Shown: positions 1-9,047, counted from the first letter of the stretch. The stretch: DNA of 64,000 nucleotides from Planctomycetota bacterium (GCA_016872725.1 VGZC01000032.1:1-64000), one strand, 5' to 3'. Program-made: numbers and translations. The notes: generated by a model from the letters alone, not told the origin.

Positions 1-105
1 ACGCTGCTCAAACGCGGCAAGTCCGAGAAGGAAAGCGTGCGTGGACGGATGCAAATGGCAAGCTGGAGTACGGACTATTTGGAGCAAGTTCTGCTGGGAT
101 CATGA
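1..105 (+). CDS. 3' end of an unidentified gene cut by the left edge
   Basis: Frame 1 is open from the first base for 34 codons and ends at TGA 103-105. The third positions are G/C rich like those of the neighbours. The tail is charged and then hydrophobic (KSEKESVRGRMQM, later STDYLEQVLLGS), which looks like a real protein C-terminus. The stop overlaps an ATG at 102 that opens a non-conserved extension of the next gene. There is too little sequence to name it, and a chance open frame is possible. Confidence 0.4.
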   Translation, partial: TLLKRGKSEKESVRGRMQMASWSTDYLEQVLLGS

Positions 106-179
106 CTTCGATATGCGCTGGCCCTGCGGTCCGCAGGGCGGCGGCAGGGCGGGTTCCCCGGCGCACGCGAGGCACGCAA

Positions 180-1307
180 ATGGCGCGCGGAAAAGGCAAA
201 AGGAAACACAAGAACCGGGGACCGGGCGGCCTGCTGTCGCAGGTCTCGCGGCCATTCAAGCGGACGACCCGACCCGGATCGCGGGCGGGATTGCCGGACG
301 TCCAAGCCGATGCCGTTCCCCCGAGGGCGACCGTTATCCGATTCGACCCCGAACGAACCGACTTCTTCGGCGAGCGGGAACTGAGCGGATGGGGGGAGCT
401 CGACGTACCGCGAGCCCCGTCGGAAGTCATCTGGCTCAATATCGACGGACTGGGAAACGCGGATTGGATCCGGCGGGTTGGCGAAGCTTTTGACCTGCAC
501 TTGTTGGCGCTTGAGGACGTCATGCACGTCCATCAGCGGGCGAAGGTCGAAGCGTACGGCAATCATCTGTTCATCGTCGCGCGGATGGCGTCGTACGAGG
601 ATCAGTTGCGAACGGAGCAATTGAGTCTTTTCGTGGGCCGGGACTTCGTTGTGACGTTCCAGGAAGGTCGGCCCGGCGATTCGCTCGAACCCGTTCGCCA
701 GCGGCTCCGCTCGTCGCACGGCATGCTCCGCGCGCGGGGTACCGACCACTTGGCCTACGCCATCCTCGACGCGGTGATCGACGGGTATTTCCCGATCGTC
801 GAGTTGTACGGCGATCGCCTGAACGAGCTCGACGATCGGCTGTCCGAAACGGGCAATACGGTGCCGCTCGGCGAGATCCACCATATCCGCAGCGAGTTGC
901 TCCTTCTGCGGCGCGCGATTTGGCCGCACCGCGAGGCGGTCAATCATCTGCTCCGCGAGGACACTCCGCTGATTTCGGCCGACGCGCGCATCTATCTCCG
1001 CGACTGCTACGATCACACGCTGCAGATCATCGATGTCGTCGAAACCTACCGCGAAATGTGCGGCGACCTGCGCGATTTCCACTTGTCGGCGGCGAGCCAC
1101 CGGGCGAACGAGATCATGAAGGTCCTGACGATCATCTCGACGATCTTCATTCCGTTGAGCTTCATCGCGGGTGTTTACGGAATGAACTTCGACAACATGC
1201 CCGAGCTGCACTGGACCTACGGTTACGGCTTCGCGCTGATCGTGATGGGCACGTCGGCGGCCGGGCTGGTCGCGTTCATCGCGCGCCGCGGCTGGTTCCG
1301 CGTATAG
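180..1307 (+). CDS. corA: CorA-family magnesium/divalent cation channel
   Basis: 375 aa, a usual CorA length. CorA forms a homopentameric inner-membrane channel for Mg2+ and sometimes Co2+ or Ni2+. The N-terminal half is a soluble cytoplasmic domain and the middle is a long helical region. Two hydrophobic segments lie near the C-terminus (about residues 317-334 and 347-366), separated by the signature YGMNF at about 333-337; the GMN triad is the family's selectivity-filter motif. The start at 180 is chosen because GAGG lies 7 nt upstream. The frame is open back to an ATG at 102, but that extension looks random. The first 40 residues are very basic (ARGKGKRKHKNRG). The gene is convergent with the MFS gene downstream. 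Confidence 0.93.
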   Translation: MARGKGKRKHKNRGPGGLLSQVSRPFKRTTRPGSRAGLPDVQADAVPPRATVIRFDPERTDFFGERELSGWGELDVPRAPSEVIWLNIDGLGNADWIRRVGEAFDLHLLALEDVMHVHQRAKVEAYGNHLFIVARMASYEDQLRTEQLSLFVGRDFVVTFQEGRPGDSLEPVRQRLRSSHGMLRARGTDHLAYAILDAVIDGYFPIVELYGDRLNELDDRLSETGNTVPLGEIHHIRSELLLLRRAIWPHREAVNHLLREDTPLISADARIYLRDCYDHTLQIIDVVETYREMCGDLRDFHLSAASHRANEIMKVLTIISTIFIPLSFIAGVYGMNFDNMPELHWTYGYGFALIVMGTSAAGLVAFIARRGWFRV

Positions 1308-1343
1308 GCGCCGCGCGCCGAGCCGACATGAACCGCGGCCCCG

Positions 1344-2711
1344 TCACACGGCCGTTTGGTTGCTCGGCGCGCGGCCGCGCCGGGATTCCGCGACCGGGAC
1401 CGGCCGCGCCGTTGATCCGGCGGCGGGTTGGGCCGTCAGGGCGCGCACCGTGACCGGCGCGGCTTCGATGAGCCGCTGCGCGGCGCCGGGGAGCGCGACG
1501 ATCGAAAGGCCCCGGGCGATCGAGGAAACGGCGAAGAGCGTGAGGTAGCTGGACGTCGCGTCGCCCATCCATCGGAGGAGGCCGGCGCCGAGCAATGCGC
1601 CGACGACCATGGCGAGCGCGTTGCCGACGTTGTACCACGTCAGCAAGCGAAGCCGCTGTGAGGCCGGAATCGCCTCGAAAAATAACAGGAAGACGGCCAA
1701 TTCGTGCGCGGCCCACACCACGCCGCACACGAATTGCATCGCCAGGAGATACGTGAACGAGTCGGAAACGATCCATGCCGCGGCGACCGGAACAATGCCG
1801 ATGCCGCCCAGCCAGAGCAGACGGTTCGCTCCCGCGCGCTTCGCGTACGCGCCGAACCACGGCAACGCGACGATCTTCCCCAAGAAGGCCGCGCTCAGCA
1901 GGAGCATGTACTCGAAATAGGGCAACCGGAGTTTGGTCAGCATATACGGAGTGAAATAGGGGCCCGCGAGATAGACGCCGACCTGAACGCACATCAGGTA
2001 GAAGACCAGCCGCGCTCCCGATCCGCGCCAGGGAAACGCGCTCGTGCGATCGGAACTTGGCGCCCGAGGTTCGCGGCTGCAGCGGTCGGTTTGCCGGGCG
2101 ATGAGCAGTGCCGAGACCAGACGCGCGACGGCGCCGGAGACGAAGAGGAGTCCGAACGTCGCGCGGAGCCCAAACGGGGCGGCGCGGAGCAGTACGCCGC
2201 CCGTGACCAGACCGAGCAGGATGAAGCTCTGGCAAACGCGAACCCGCCGAGCGAAAAACAAGGCCCGAAGCCGCTTGGGAACGAGGAACTCGGCCCACGC
2301 GTTCCACGCCGGGCCCGCGGCGAACCCCATGCCCCAGTAGAACGCGGCGGCCACGAAGACGAGCGACGGCGGCCACGAAGGATTCCAAGCCAGAAAGGCC
2401 ATCAACCAGAGACTGGCCGATTGACCCGCCGCGCACGAAGCGACCCAAACGCGGTAACTCCCGACCGCCCGCACCAGCCGCGGCGCGGCGAGCTGCAACA
2501 AGCTGCCCGCGAGAAGGGGAACCGTCGCGACGAGTCCCGCCGCCACATGGCCCAGCCCCAGCGCGAGGACAAACGCCGGCACGTATGTCTCGCCGATGCC
2601 CACCATCCAACTGAACGCGGCACCGTCGCCGAGCATCGAGCGGAGGTTCAAGCGAAGCGGCCCGCGCGCGATGGGGCGAACGGGTACGCGAATCGAAGGC
2701 AATACGATCAT
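1344..2711 (-). CDS. Major facilitator superfamily transporter
   Basis: 455 aa and strongly hydrophobic along its whole length, consistent with about 12 membrane helices; an inner-membrane secondary transporter. The first helix follows GETYVPAFVLALGLG, and a basic cytoplasmic loop (ARRVRVCQSF) lies before the central part. No substrate can be deduced and no biosynthetic partner is adjacent. The frame is open upstream to 2999, but that part is compositionally poor, so the ATG at 2711 is preferred although no clear Shine-Dalgarno is visible; an ATG at 2636 is a later alternative. The gene converges on corA with a 36-base gap. Confidence 0.8.
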   Translation of the reverse strand: MIVLPSIRVPVRPIARGPLRLNLRSMLGDGAAFSWMVGIGETYVPAFVLALGLGHVAAGLVATVPLLAGSLLQLAAPRLVRAVGSYRVWVASCAAGQSASLWLMAFLAWNPSWPPSLVFVAAAFYWGMGFAAGPAWNAWAEFLVPKRLRALFFARRVRVCQSFILLGLVTGGVLLRAAPFGLRATFGLLFVSGAVARLVSALLIARQTDRCSREPRAPSSDRTSAFPWRGSGARLVFYLMCVQVGVYLAGPYFTPYMLTKLRLPYFEYMLLLSAAFLGKIVALPWFGAYAKRAGANRLLWLGGIGIVPVAAAWIVSDSFTYLLAMQFVCGVVWAAHELAVFLLFFEAIPASQRLRLLTWYNVGNALAMVVGALLGAGLLRWMGDATSSYLTLFAVSSIARGLSIVALPGAAQRLIEAAPVTVRALTAQPAAGSTARPVPVAESRRGRAPSNQTAV

Positions 2712-2858
2712 GGCAACGCATCCGTGCGTCGCGAGGGCGCAGCGGTTGACGAACGAGTTCAATTCAATCGATGGCTGGACACCCGACTCCCCACGCGGGT
2801 TCGCGCCGGATTTCCGGCGTGTCCGCCGCTCCGCCCCGATCATACCCGCGAACGGCCC

Positions 2859-2880
2859 ACCGGCGACAGGCCGGTTTTTT
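2859..2880 (+). terminator. Intrinsic-terminator-like hairpin with T-run
   Basis: A perfect 6-bp stem (ACCGGC / GCCGGT) with loop GACAG is followed directly by six T residues. It has the form of a rho-independent terminator for the + strand. No + strand gene lies directly upstream, since the MFS gene diverges, so either it ends an unseen transcript or it is fortuitous. Confidence 0.4.
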
Positions 2881-2964
2881 CGGAATTGCCGAGCGATTGA
2901 CGATCTTCGGCGCCGGGGCGGCATCGCGGTACAACCCGGGTCGGGGCGGCTCGGGAGGCCGGAC

Positions 2965-3108
2965 ATGTCATCCGCGGAAAAGGCCGATTTGAGGCTCACC
3001 TACGCGCAGTACGTGCTCTTTCCGAACGATGGGGAACAGTCGCACGGCGACGAAGTGCGCTTGGCCATCGTGCCGGAGATGCGCATTCCCTTTGCGAAGA
3101 TCTGGTGA
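2965..3108 (+). pseudogene. Uma2-family (DUF820) remnant with internal deletion
   Basis: A 47-codon ORF. Its first part, LTYAQYVLFPNDGEQ, resembles the conserved N-terminus of Uma2 nuclease-fold proteins (LTYEDYLxLPDDGxR). Its end, GDEVRLAIVPEMRIPFAKIW, resembles their C-terminus (pG-L-x-L-x-EIF). The roughly 140 residues normally between them, including the PD-(D/E)XK nuclease core, are absent, yet the frame is kept. I infer an in-frame internal deletion of a full-length gene. It could not act as a nuclease. Both matches are from memory of the family, not from an alignment. Confidence 0.55.
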
Positions 3109-3138
3109 CTCGGCGCGGATTCGATCGCTGCCGCTCAC

Positions 3139-4464
3139 CTACACGACGTCGGGCATCGGTCGCGGATGCCAACGATCGGGCTCCCGTGACAGATCCACGA
3201 TCGTCCGCGAGCTCGACGGATCCTCCGCATCCCACACCTCGACGACCGGTCGATCATAACGGTCGCGGTTGGTTCGAAGGACGCGCCCGACGGTTGTCCC
3301 AGCCAAGGCGATGTTCGATCCCACGGGGAAGAGCGAAACGGTCTGAAGGAGGGCCCGCATGGCCCGCGCGTCGAAGAGGCCGACGCGGACGCCGTCGAGC
3401 AGCGCGACCATGGCGTAATAGGGTATGAGCGCCGGGCGATAGGGGCGGGGTGAGCAGAGAGCCACGAACGCGTCGGCGACGGCTGCCACCTTCGCGGCGG
3501 GATGGATCTGGCCGCCGCTCCGGCCCGACGGATAGCCCGTCCCGTTGCACCGCTCATGCATCTGGTACGCGACCATCCGCGATGTGTCCGAATGATCCGA
3601 CCACTGGTGTTTGAGAAGATCCAGTGTATGGACGGGATGCGCCGCGACCGCCGTGATCTCGGCCGCTCCAAACGCGCGCGGGGCGCGCACGTCGATGGCG
3701 TCGAGTTGTTGCATGCCCGCGTCGTGAAGGAAGCAGCCGAGCGCCACATCGATGAGCGTCGGTTCGTCCCAACCGAGCGTCGATGCGACGGCCATCGCGA
3801 CGATCGCCGTGTGCAGACTGTGGCGCGCCGGATAGTCGCCGTGCGTCGGGCGGATCGCCATACAGGCGAGCAGGTCCTGGTCGGCCGCGTATCGGGCGAG
3901 GTATTCCGCGGCGAGCCCGCGCCAGACGTCGATCTGGCTCGTGCCGCGATTCCGCAACGATTCAAACTGCCGCGACACGTCATCCAGCGTGGAATGATAA
4001 CGGTTGGCCAGCGATTCCATCGCCGACCGATCGTACTCCGGTCGCGCGGGCGAGCTCAGCTTCAGGCGAAAGGCCGTCGACTGCGCAGGCAGGTGCAGGA
4101 CGCGGCCGGTTTCGATCTGCCGATCGAGCGAACGACTCACGTCCGACTCGATCGGCGAGCGGATGTTGAGCCGGTGCGGTCGCGACTCGCGGATCGATCC
4201 ATGCGAACGGAAGATGCGCGGTAGGGGCGGCGGGGCGCCCCGCTTCGATTCAAACGACCGGCCCGGACCGTGAACCCGGGGATCGGCGGCGGCGGTCGAC
4301 GTGTTCAGCGTCGTTCCGCAATGGGCACAGCGCCATGAAGCGGCCTTCGCGCCCGGGAGGGTGAGCTGAACCGACATGGGCCGGCCACAGCCCGGACAGG
4401 CACTCAAACGGCCAACAAAGAACTCCACCGCGTGCGCGTTATCGCGCGCTACGTCGTCCGCCAC
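3139..4464 (-). CDS. Zinc-ribbon plus HD-GYP-like domain protein
   Basis: 441 aa. Cys23, Cys26, Cys46 and Cys49 (CPGCG and CAHCG) form a probable zinc ribbon. A linker of about 150 residues is followed by an HD-GYP-type domain: HSLHTAIVAMAVAS, then FLHDAGM, HPVHT, then HERCNGTGYPSG, and ADAFVALCSPRPYRP. HD-GYP enzymes hydrolyse cyclic di-GMP. Here the HD is followed by AGM instead of the usual IGK, so one conserved lysine is lost and activity is uncertain. The PRPYRP block and the GYP motif are good. The start is GTG at 4464; a later candidate is Met30, but it would remove the first Cys pair. It lies on the same strand as the oxidoreductase upstream, 233 bases away. Confidence 0.75.
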   Translation of the reverse strand: MADDVARDNAHAVEFFVGRLSACPGCGRPMSVQLTLPGAKAASWRCAHCGTTLNTSTAAADPRVHGPGRSFESKRGAPPPLPRIFRSHGSIRESRPHRLNIRSPIESDVSRSLDRQIETGRVLHLPAQSTAFRLKLSSPARPEYDRSAMESLANRYHSTLDDVSRQFESLRNRGTSQIDVWRGLAAEYLARYAADQDLLACMAIRPTHGDYPARHSLHTAIVAMAVASTLGWDEPTLIDVALGCFLHDAGMQQLDAIDVRAPRAFGAAEITAVAAHPVHTLDLLKHQWSDHSDTSRMVAYQMHERCNGTGYPSGRSGGQIHPAAKVAAVADAFVALCSPRPYRPALIPYYAMVALLDGVRVGLFDARAMRALLQTVSLFPVGSNIALAGTTVGRVLRTNRDRYDRPVVEVWDAEDPSSSRTIVDLSREPDRWHPRPMPDVV

Positions 4465-4697
4465 TGCTCGGTCCGATCCAGCCCCACACGAATTCCGCGA
4501 CTTTGACGTCCACTCGAACAGGTCCGTGCCCCCTTCGGGCGACCCCCGTTACTGCAATCGTCATCCCCGCGGGGGAGGGTAAACCGTTTCGCGGGCGCCG
4601 CGACCGATTGTTCGATCCGGCGACCCTTCGCAATCCCTACATCCTCCCGAAACACGACGCTTTGCGTCCCCGCCGCCGTTCCACTCGATCGGCCGTG

Positions 4698-5687
4698 TCA
4701 CCCGTCGGGTTCCGCGAGTTGTTCCATCCAGCGCAACATCCGCAGCCCGTCGTCATAGGTCGCGCCCCTCGGAACCGGTTGAACACCGCGCGCCACGCGG
4801 CAGAAAGCGCGCTGGAGTTCGGCGAGCATTCCGGTCGCCGATTCATTCTCCAAGGCGATCTCGAGGCCCATCGGCCACTCGGCTCGGTCGCCGAAAAACT
4901 CGAACGGTCGAGGATTGGGTGTGATGCGAGCCGCCCAACCGCGACCAAAAACCTCCATCCGATCGAATCCGTCCGACGCCATGCCCGTCGGCGTCAGGAA
5001 CGACGCGCACAGCGTGGCGACCGTGCCTTCCCGCCATTCCAAGCGGGCGAACGCGAGGTCGATCCGGCCATCGTCCGTTCGATGGACATGGCCGGTCAAT
5101 CGAGTCGGTTCCTCGCCATCCATCCATGCGAAAAGGAGATAGAGGTCGTGGACCATGGTGAGATGGAATGGATCTTCGCCGGGGAAGGCATCGAGCGTCG
5201 CGGCGGGCCGATGTCGGACGCAGTCGATGTACACGATCGGCCCGCGCCGCCGCGATGCGTCGCAAAGCGCGCGGAACTCGCTGTTGAACAGGGCGACATG
5301 GCCGAGCATCACGTTGGCTGAATCGGGCCGGACCCACGGCCGGAGCGACTCGGCAAGGGCGGCGTCGGAGGCGAGGGGCTTTTCGATCAATACGGTCTTG
5401 CCCGCCGCGAGCAGCGTTCGAGCGAGTGGAACGTGGGCTTCGGTCGACGCCGCGACGATCCAGGCTTCGGCATCCGACGCGTCGACGGCCTGTTCGAGGT
5501 TGGTCCAGCGCCGCGCGCGGGGTGACTCGGGCCAGGCCGAAAGGCGACCTTCGTCGTGATCGACGAGCGCCACAAGGTCCGCCTCGGCGATCCGCGCGGC
5601 GGTGCGCGCGTGCACGGCGCCGAAGCGGCCCAGTCCCACGATTCCCAGTCGAACGGGTGATACGAGTTTTCCGTGTCCTTGCGTCAT
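4698..5687 (-). CDS. Gfo/Idh/MocA-family NAD(P)-dependent oxidoreductase
   Basis: 329 aa, a typical length. The N-terminal Rossmann fold carries GLGRFG at residues 18-23 and a following HARTAARI helix. The family's EKP motif (VLIEKPLA, about residue 100) contains the lysine that contacts the nicotinamide and substrate. The C-terminal alpha/beta domain includes HLTMVHDLYLLFAW, with the HD/H pair common in sugar dehydrogenases. These cytoplasmic enzymes oxidise or reduce sugars, inositols and related compounds; the substrate cannot be read from sequence. It stands alone, with no obvious carbohydrate operon. Confidence 0.85.
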   Translation of the reverse strand: MTQGHGKLVSPVRLGIVGLGRFGAVHARTAARIAEADLVALVDHDEGRLSAWPESPRARRWTNLEQAVDASDAEAWIVAASTEAHVPLARTLLAAGKTVLIEKPLASDAALAESLRPWVRPDSANVMLGHVALFNSEFRALCDASRRRGPIVYIDCVRHRPAATLDAFPGEDPFHLTMVHDLYLLFAWMDGEEPTRLTGHVHRTDDGRIDLAFARLEWREGTVATLCASFLTPTGMASDGFDRMEVFGRGWAARITPNPRPFEFFGDRAEWPMGLEIALENESATGMLAELQRAFCRVARGVQPVPRGATYDDGLRMLRWMEQLAEPDG

Positions 5688-6022
5688 GATCCGCGAACCT
5701 CCAGGTCAAGCGGCGCATGCCAGGAGCTTAGGCGGATCGGCCGCCCCGGGAAACCGGGTAGGATTCGACCGACGGCGCCGATTCCGCGGTCTGCGCCGAC
5801 CGCGCGGCCCTCCGCGGAGGGGAAACCTCCGCGCATTCGATCGCCATAGGCGCGTTCCATGCCCCTTAACCGCCATCGAACGGGGCGCTTTCGCGCTCCG
5901 ACGCATGGCGCGAGCTATTCTTCGAGAGAACAACACGCGGGTCGTCGCGCGCACGCGGCGCCGCCCTGGGAAGGCGGCATCGAGTGTCGTGCGCGGCGGC
6001 CTGGGGCAATCGGAGTCGGAAC
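5688..6022. other. Divergent intergenic region without a gene
   Basis: 335 bases between two divergently transcribed genes, so it should hold both promoters. I see a perfect 14-base palindrome (CCCTCCGCGGAGGG, 5808-5821) and a smaller inverted repeat (GCCGCC at 5960-5965 with GGCGGC at 5973-5978). No convincing ORF, tRNA or sigma-70 promoter was recognised. Confidence 0.5.
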
Positions 6023-7669
6023 ATGGAGATGCGCGGGTCGGAAACCACGATACTCGTCGTCGACGATGACTCGGCCTTGCAGCGCCTGCTCGCCAAATGG
6101 CTCGAAAACGCCGGCTATCGGGTTCGCACGGCGGGAAGCGGTCGGGCGGCGATCGAGGAAATCGAAGCCGATTGTCCAGGGATCTTGATCACCGATTGGG
6201 AAATGCCCGACATCGACGGCCTCGAGTTGTGTCGCTGGATCCGCGGCCGCGAGATGCCCCGGTACATCTACTCCTATCTCCTGACGATGCGCACGGGGAC
6301 CACCGACATCGTCAAGGGGCTCGAGGCCGGCGCCGACGACTTCCTCAAGAAACCCGTCGACCGCAACGAACTGCTCGCCCGAATGCGGTCGGGAACGCGG
6401 GTCCTGGACCTCGAAACACGCCTGAACGAATCGGCTCGGCGCGATTCGCTCACCGGCCTGCTCACCCAACGCGCCTTCTTCGACAGTTTCCGGCAGGAAT
6501 GGAAGCGAGCGACCCGATACGGTTCACCCGTCTCGTGCGTCATCCTGGACATCGACCATTTCAAGCGGATCAACGACGAACATGGCCACCTGGTCGGCGA
6601 CCGCGCGATTCGCGGCACGGCTTCGTGGTTGATGCGGAATACGCGATCGAGCGATGTGGTGAGTCGATTCGGTGGCGATGAATTCTGCGTGCTGCTCGCC
6701 GAAGCCACCGAGGCCCAGGCCGTGCAGTGGGCCGAACGGGCCCGCGCGTCGCTCGAGGAATCCTCCGCGTCGTTCACCAATGAGCACGTGCCGTTCACGG
6801 CAAGCTTCGGGATCGCGCAACGGATGGACGACACACCCGCTCCCGATCGTCTGGTCGACATGGCGGACCAGGCGATGCTCGTCGCCAAGCAAGCGGGGCG
6901 CAATCGGGTTCTCGGTTATCAGGGCCTGTTCGGCCTCGAAATCCGAAGCCCCGCCTCCACGCCTACCCGCCTGATGAAGAACGTCCTCGCCCGCGACGCG
7001 ATGACGCCGGTCGTCGCCGGACTGTCGGCCGACTCGCCGATCGGAAACGCGGCCGAGTACCTCTTGAATCTGCGCATGAGCTCGGCGCCGGTCGTGGACG
7101 ATGCGTCGAACCTGGTCGGAACGCTTTCCGAGAAGGGCGTGCTCGAGGCACTGCTCGCCGATCACGGTTCCGGTCGGACGGTGCGGGACGTCATGTCGAG
7201 CAACGTGGTGTGGTACGACGAGTTGACTCCCCTTCTGACCATCTACGAGTTCCTCGGCCGCGTCTCGCTGCGGAGCGTCGTGATTGTCCGCGATCGCCGG
7301 CCGGTCGGCGTCATCAGTCGGGGCGTCATTCTCCGATGGTGCATCAACACGCTCATGTCGGCCGGGCACGCCTCCCCGAGTCCTCCGGAGTCGGGGGGAT
7401 CGGATCGCGACGCGCCGGGTTCGCCGAGCGCGGTCGAGTTCGCGATGGACCGCACGGCGGACGCGATCGTCTCGGAAGCGGCGAGGATCCGCAACTCGCT
7501 TCGCGACGAATCGCGGACCTCCGTCCCATGCGTGATCGGCGGGGCATCGCGGCTGCAGGAGCTGATCAGCGATCTTCTGGGCGCCGTGCACTCGCTCCAG
7601 GGAATCGGAGACGGCTCGATCGAGCGCCGATCGCTGTCGACAACGGTGATGGTCGACGCGATGGGATGA
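6023..7669 (+). CDS. Response regulator with receiver, GGDEF (diguanylate cyclase) and tandem CBS domains
   Basis: 548 aa, cytoplasmic. Residues 8-125 are a receiver domain with acidic residues D14-D16, phosphoacceptor D58 (TDWEMPD) and the conserved lysine in DFLKKPV. Residues about 145-305 are a GGDEF domain with intact RFGGDEF near residue 215. RSSD lies exactly five residues before GGDEF and matches the product-inhibition I-site. Residues about 320-445 are two CBS motifs (RDAMTPVV and VRDVMSSNVV), which in other proteins bind adenosyl ligands. A helical tail follows. I infer cyclic di-GMP synthesis controlled by phosphorylation and by CBS ligand binding. No histidine kinase is adjacent. 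Start ATG 6023 is chosen because the receiver begins directly after it. Confidence 0.9.
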   Translation: MEMRGSETTILVVDDDSALQRLLAKWLENAGYRVRTAGSGRAAIEEIEADCPGILITDWEMPDIDGLELCRWIRGREMPRYIYSYLLTMRTGTTDIVKGLEAGADDFLKKPVDRNELLARMRSGTRVLDLETRLNESARRDSLTGLLTQRAFFDSFRQEWKRATRYGSPVSCVILDIDHFKRINDEHGHLVGDRAIRGTASWLMRNTRSSDVVSRFGGDEFCVLLAEATEAQAVQWAERARASLEESSASFTNEHVPFTASFGIAQRMDDTPAPDRLVDMADQAMLVAKQAGRNRVLGYQGLFGLEIRSPASTPTRLMKNVLARDAMTPVVAGLSADSPIGNAAEYLLNLRMSSAPVVDDASNLVGTLSEKGVLEALLADHGSGRTVRDVMSSNVVWYDELTPLLTIYEFLGRVSLRSVVIVRDRRPVGVISRGVILRWCINTLMSAGHASPSPPESGGSDRDAPGSPSAVEFAMDRTADAIVSEAARIRNSLRDESRTSVPCVIGGASRLQELISDLLGAVHSLQGIGDGSIERRSLSTTVMVDAMG

Positions 7670-7757
7670 GTCGTCCGGCGCTCTGGCGACGCACGTCGAA
7701 AAGCGATACAAGGAAAGGGATCGCTTACGGAACGGTCATCCGACTCGCCCAAGTGCC

Positions 7758-9047
7758 ATGCCCGATCCACGGCCTACTTCGACCTTTACCCGGGACGTGC
7801 GGATGCGCGGTTTCGCCGAGCGCGCATCGGTCGACGCGGCATGGGCGTGGATCGCGGAAAACGTCTTGCCCTTGGATGCGGAATGGGTGGACGCGCGGTC
7901 CGCGTCGGGCCGTGTGCTCGCCGCCGACGTGCGAAGCGACGTCGACGTGCCCCTTTTCGATCGCGCCATGATGGATGGGTACGCGGTTCGAGCGTCCGAC
8001 TGCGAAGGCGCGTCGTCATACCACCGCGTCCCGTTCGAGGTCATCGGGGAAGTTCTGCCCGGCCGATCGACGCCGCTGATCGTTACTCCGGGCCGGGCGA
8101 TCCGTGTCATGACCGGAGCGCCCGTGCCCGAGGGGGCGGACGCCGTGCTGCCGTTCGAGAAGACCGAGCGCGATGGGGATCGGATGCTCGCGATCGACGA
8201 ACTTCCGCCCGGCAAGAATATTGGACGGCGCGGTGAGGATATCGCCGTCGACACACGGCTTTTCGCGGCGGCACGCCGCCTGCGTCCCCAGGATGTCGGT
8301 GTCCTCGCGTCGATCGGGGCGGGCTGCGTGTCCGTCGTGCGGCGGCCCAAAGTCCGAATCGTGGTCACCGGCGATGAGCTGCTCCCCGCGGGCGAACGGC
8401 CGCGAGGCCACCAGATCGTCGACGCGAACAGCCCCATGCTCGAAGCCCTCGTGACGCGCGACGGAGGCATCCCGAGACAGCCGGGCATCGTCCGCGATAA
8501 TCGTGAGTCGATTCTCGAGAACATGCGCGACGACGCGGACGTCATTCTCGTCTCCGGAGGTTCGAGCGTTGGAAAGGAGGACCACGCTCCGGCCATCCTC
8601 GCCCAGTACGGAACGCTCGCTATCCACGGTGTGGCGATGCGTCCGAGCAGCCCGGCCGGAATGGGCCGGCTCGACCATCGGTTCGTCTTCCTCTTGCCGG
8701 GCAATCCGGTGAGCTGCCTGTGCGCGTACGATTTCTTCGCGGGCCGCGCGATCCGGCTGCTCGCCGGACGCGGCGCCGCGTGGCCGTACCGAAGCGTCCG
8801 AGCGCCACTGCGCCGAAAACTCGTGTCCCAGGTCGGGCGCGTGGACTACGCGCGCGTGCGGTTCGAGGACGGGGAAGTCGAACCGATCGCGATCGCGGGC
8901 GCCGCCGTGCTCAGTTCGACCAGCCGCGCCGACGGTTTCGTGGTCGTGCCGGCGGACAGCGAAGGGTATCCCGAAAGCGCGATCGTCGAGGTCCATCTCT
9001 ATGACGAGCCTTGCGCGGGGGATTGCGATCGGGCCGCGGCCCCATGA
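7758..9047 (+). CDS. moeA: Molybdopterin molybdenumtransferase MoeA
   Basis: 429 aa. MoeA inserts molybdate into adenylylated molybdopterin, the last step of Moco formation, in the cytoplasm. The visible signatures are VPLFDRAMMDGYAVRA near residue 75, MTGAPVPEGADAVLP, VVTGDELLPAGE followed by VDANSPML, SGGSSVGKEDH (MoCF-like phosphate-binding region) and LPGNPVSCLCAYDFF. The C-terminal domain IV is present. It is the first gene of a coupled operon: its TGA overlaps the ATG of the second moeA. ATG 7803 is a less likely start because it shortens the N-terminus. Confidence 0.93.
   Translation: MPDPRPTSTFTRDVRMRGFAERASVDAAWAWIAENVLPLDAEWVDARSASGRVLAADVRSDVDVPLFDRAMMDGYAVRASDCEGASSYHRVPFEVIGEVLPGRSTPLIVTPGRAIRVMTGAPVPEGADAVLPFEKTERDGDRMLAIDELPPGKNIGRRGEDIAVDTRLFAAARRLRPQDVGVLASIGAGCVSVVRRPKVRIVVTGDELLPAGERPRGHQIVDANSPMLEALVTRDGGIPRQPGIVRDNRESILENMRDDADVILVSGGSSVGKEDHAPAILAQYGTLAIHGVAMRPSSPAGMGRLDHRFVFLLPGNPVSCLCAYDFFAGRAIRLLAGRGAAWPYRSVRAPLRRKLVSQVGRVDYARVRFEDGEVEPIAIAGAAVLSSTSRADGFVVVPADSEGYPESAIVEVHLYDEPCAGDCDRAAAP

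Noticed and set aside
1704-2900. 398-codon + strand open frame
   Set aside because: It is antisense to the hydrophobic MFS protein and has polar, low-complexity composition typical of shadow frames in G+C-rich DNA.
4465-4697. Possible tRNA in the gap after the HD-GYP gene start (TTCGATCC-like loop near 4612)
   Set aside because: No acceptor stem or anticodon arm could be paired around it; only a short CCCCGCGGGG palindrome is present.
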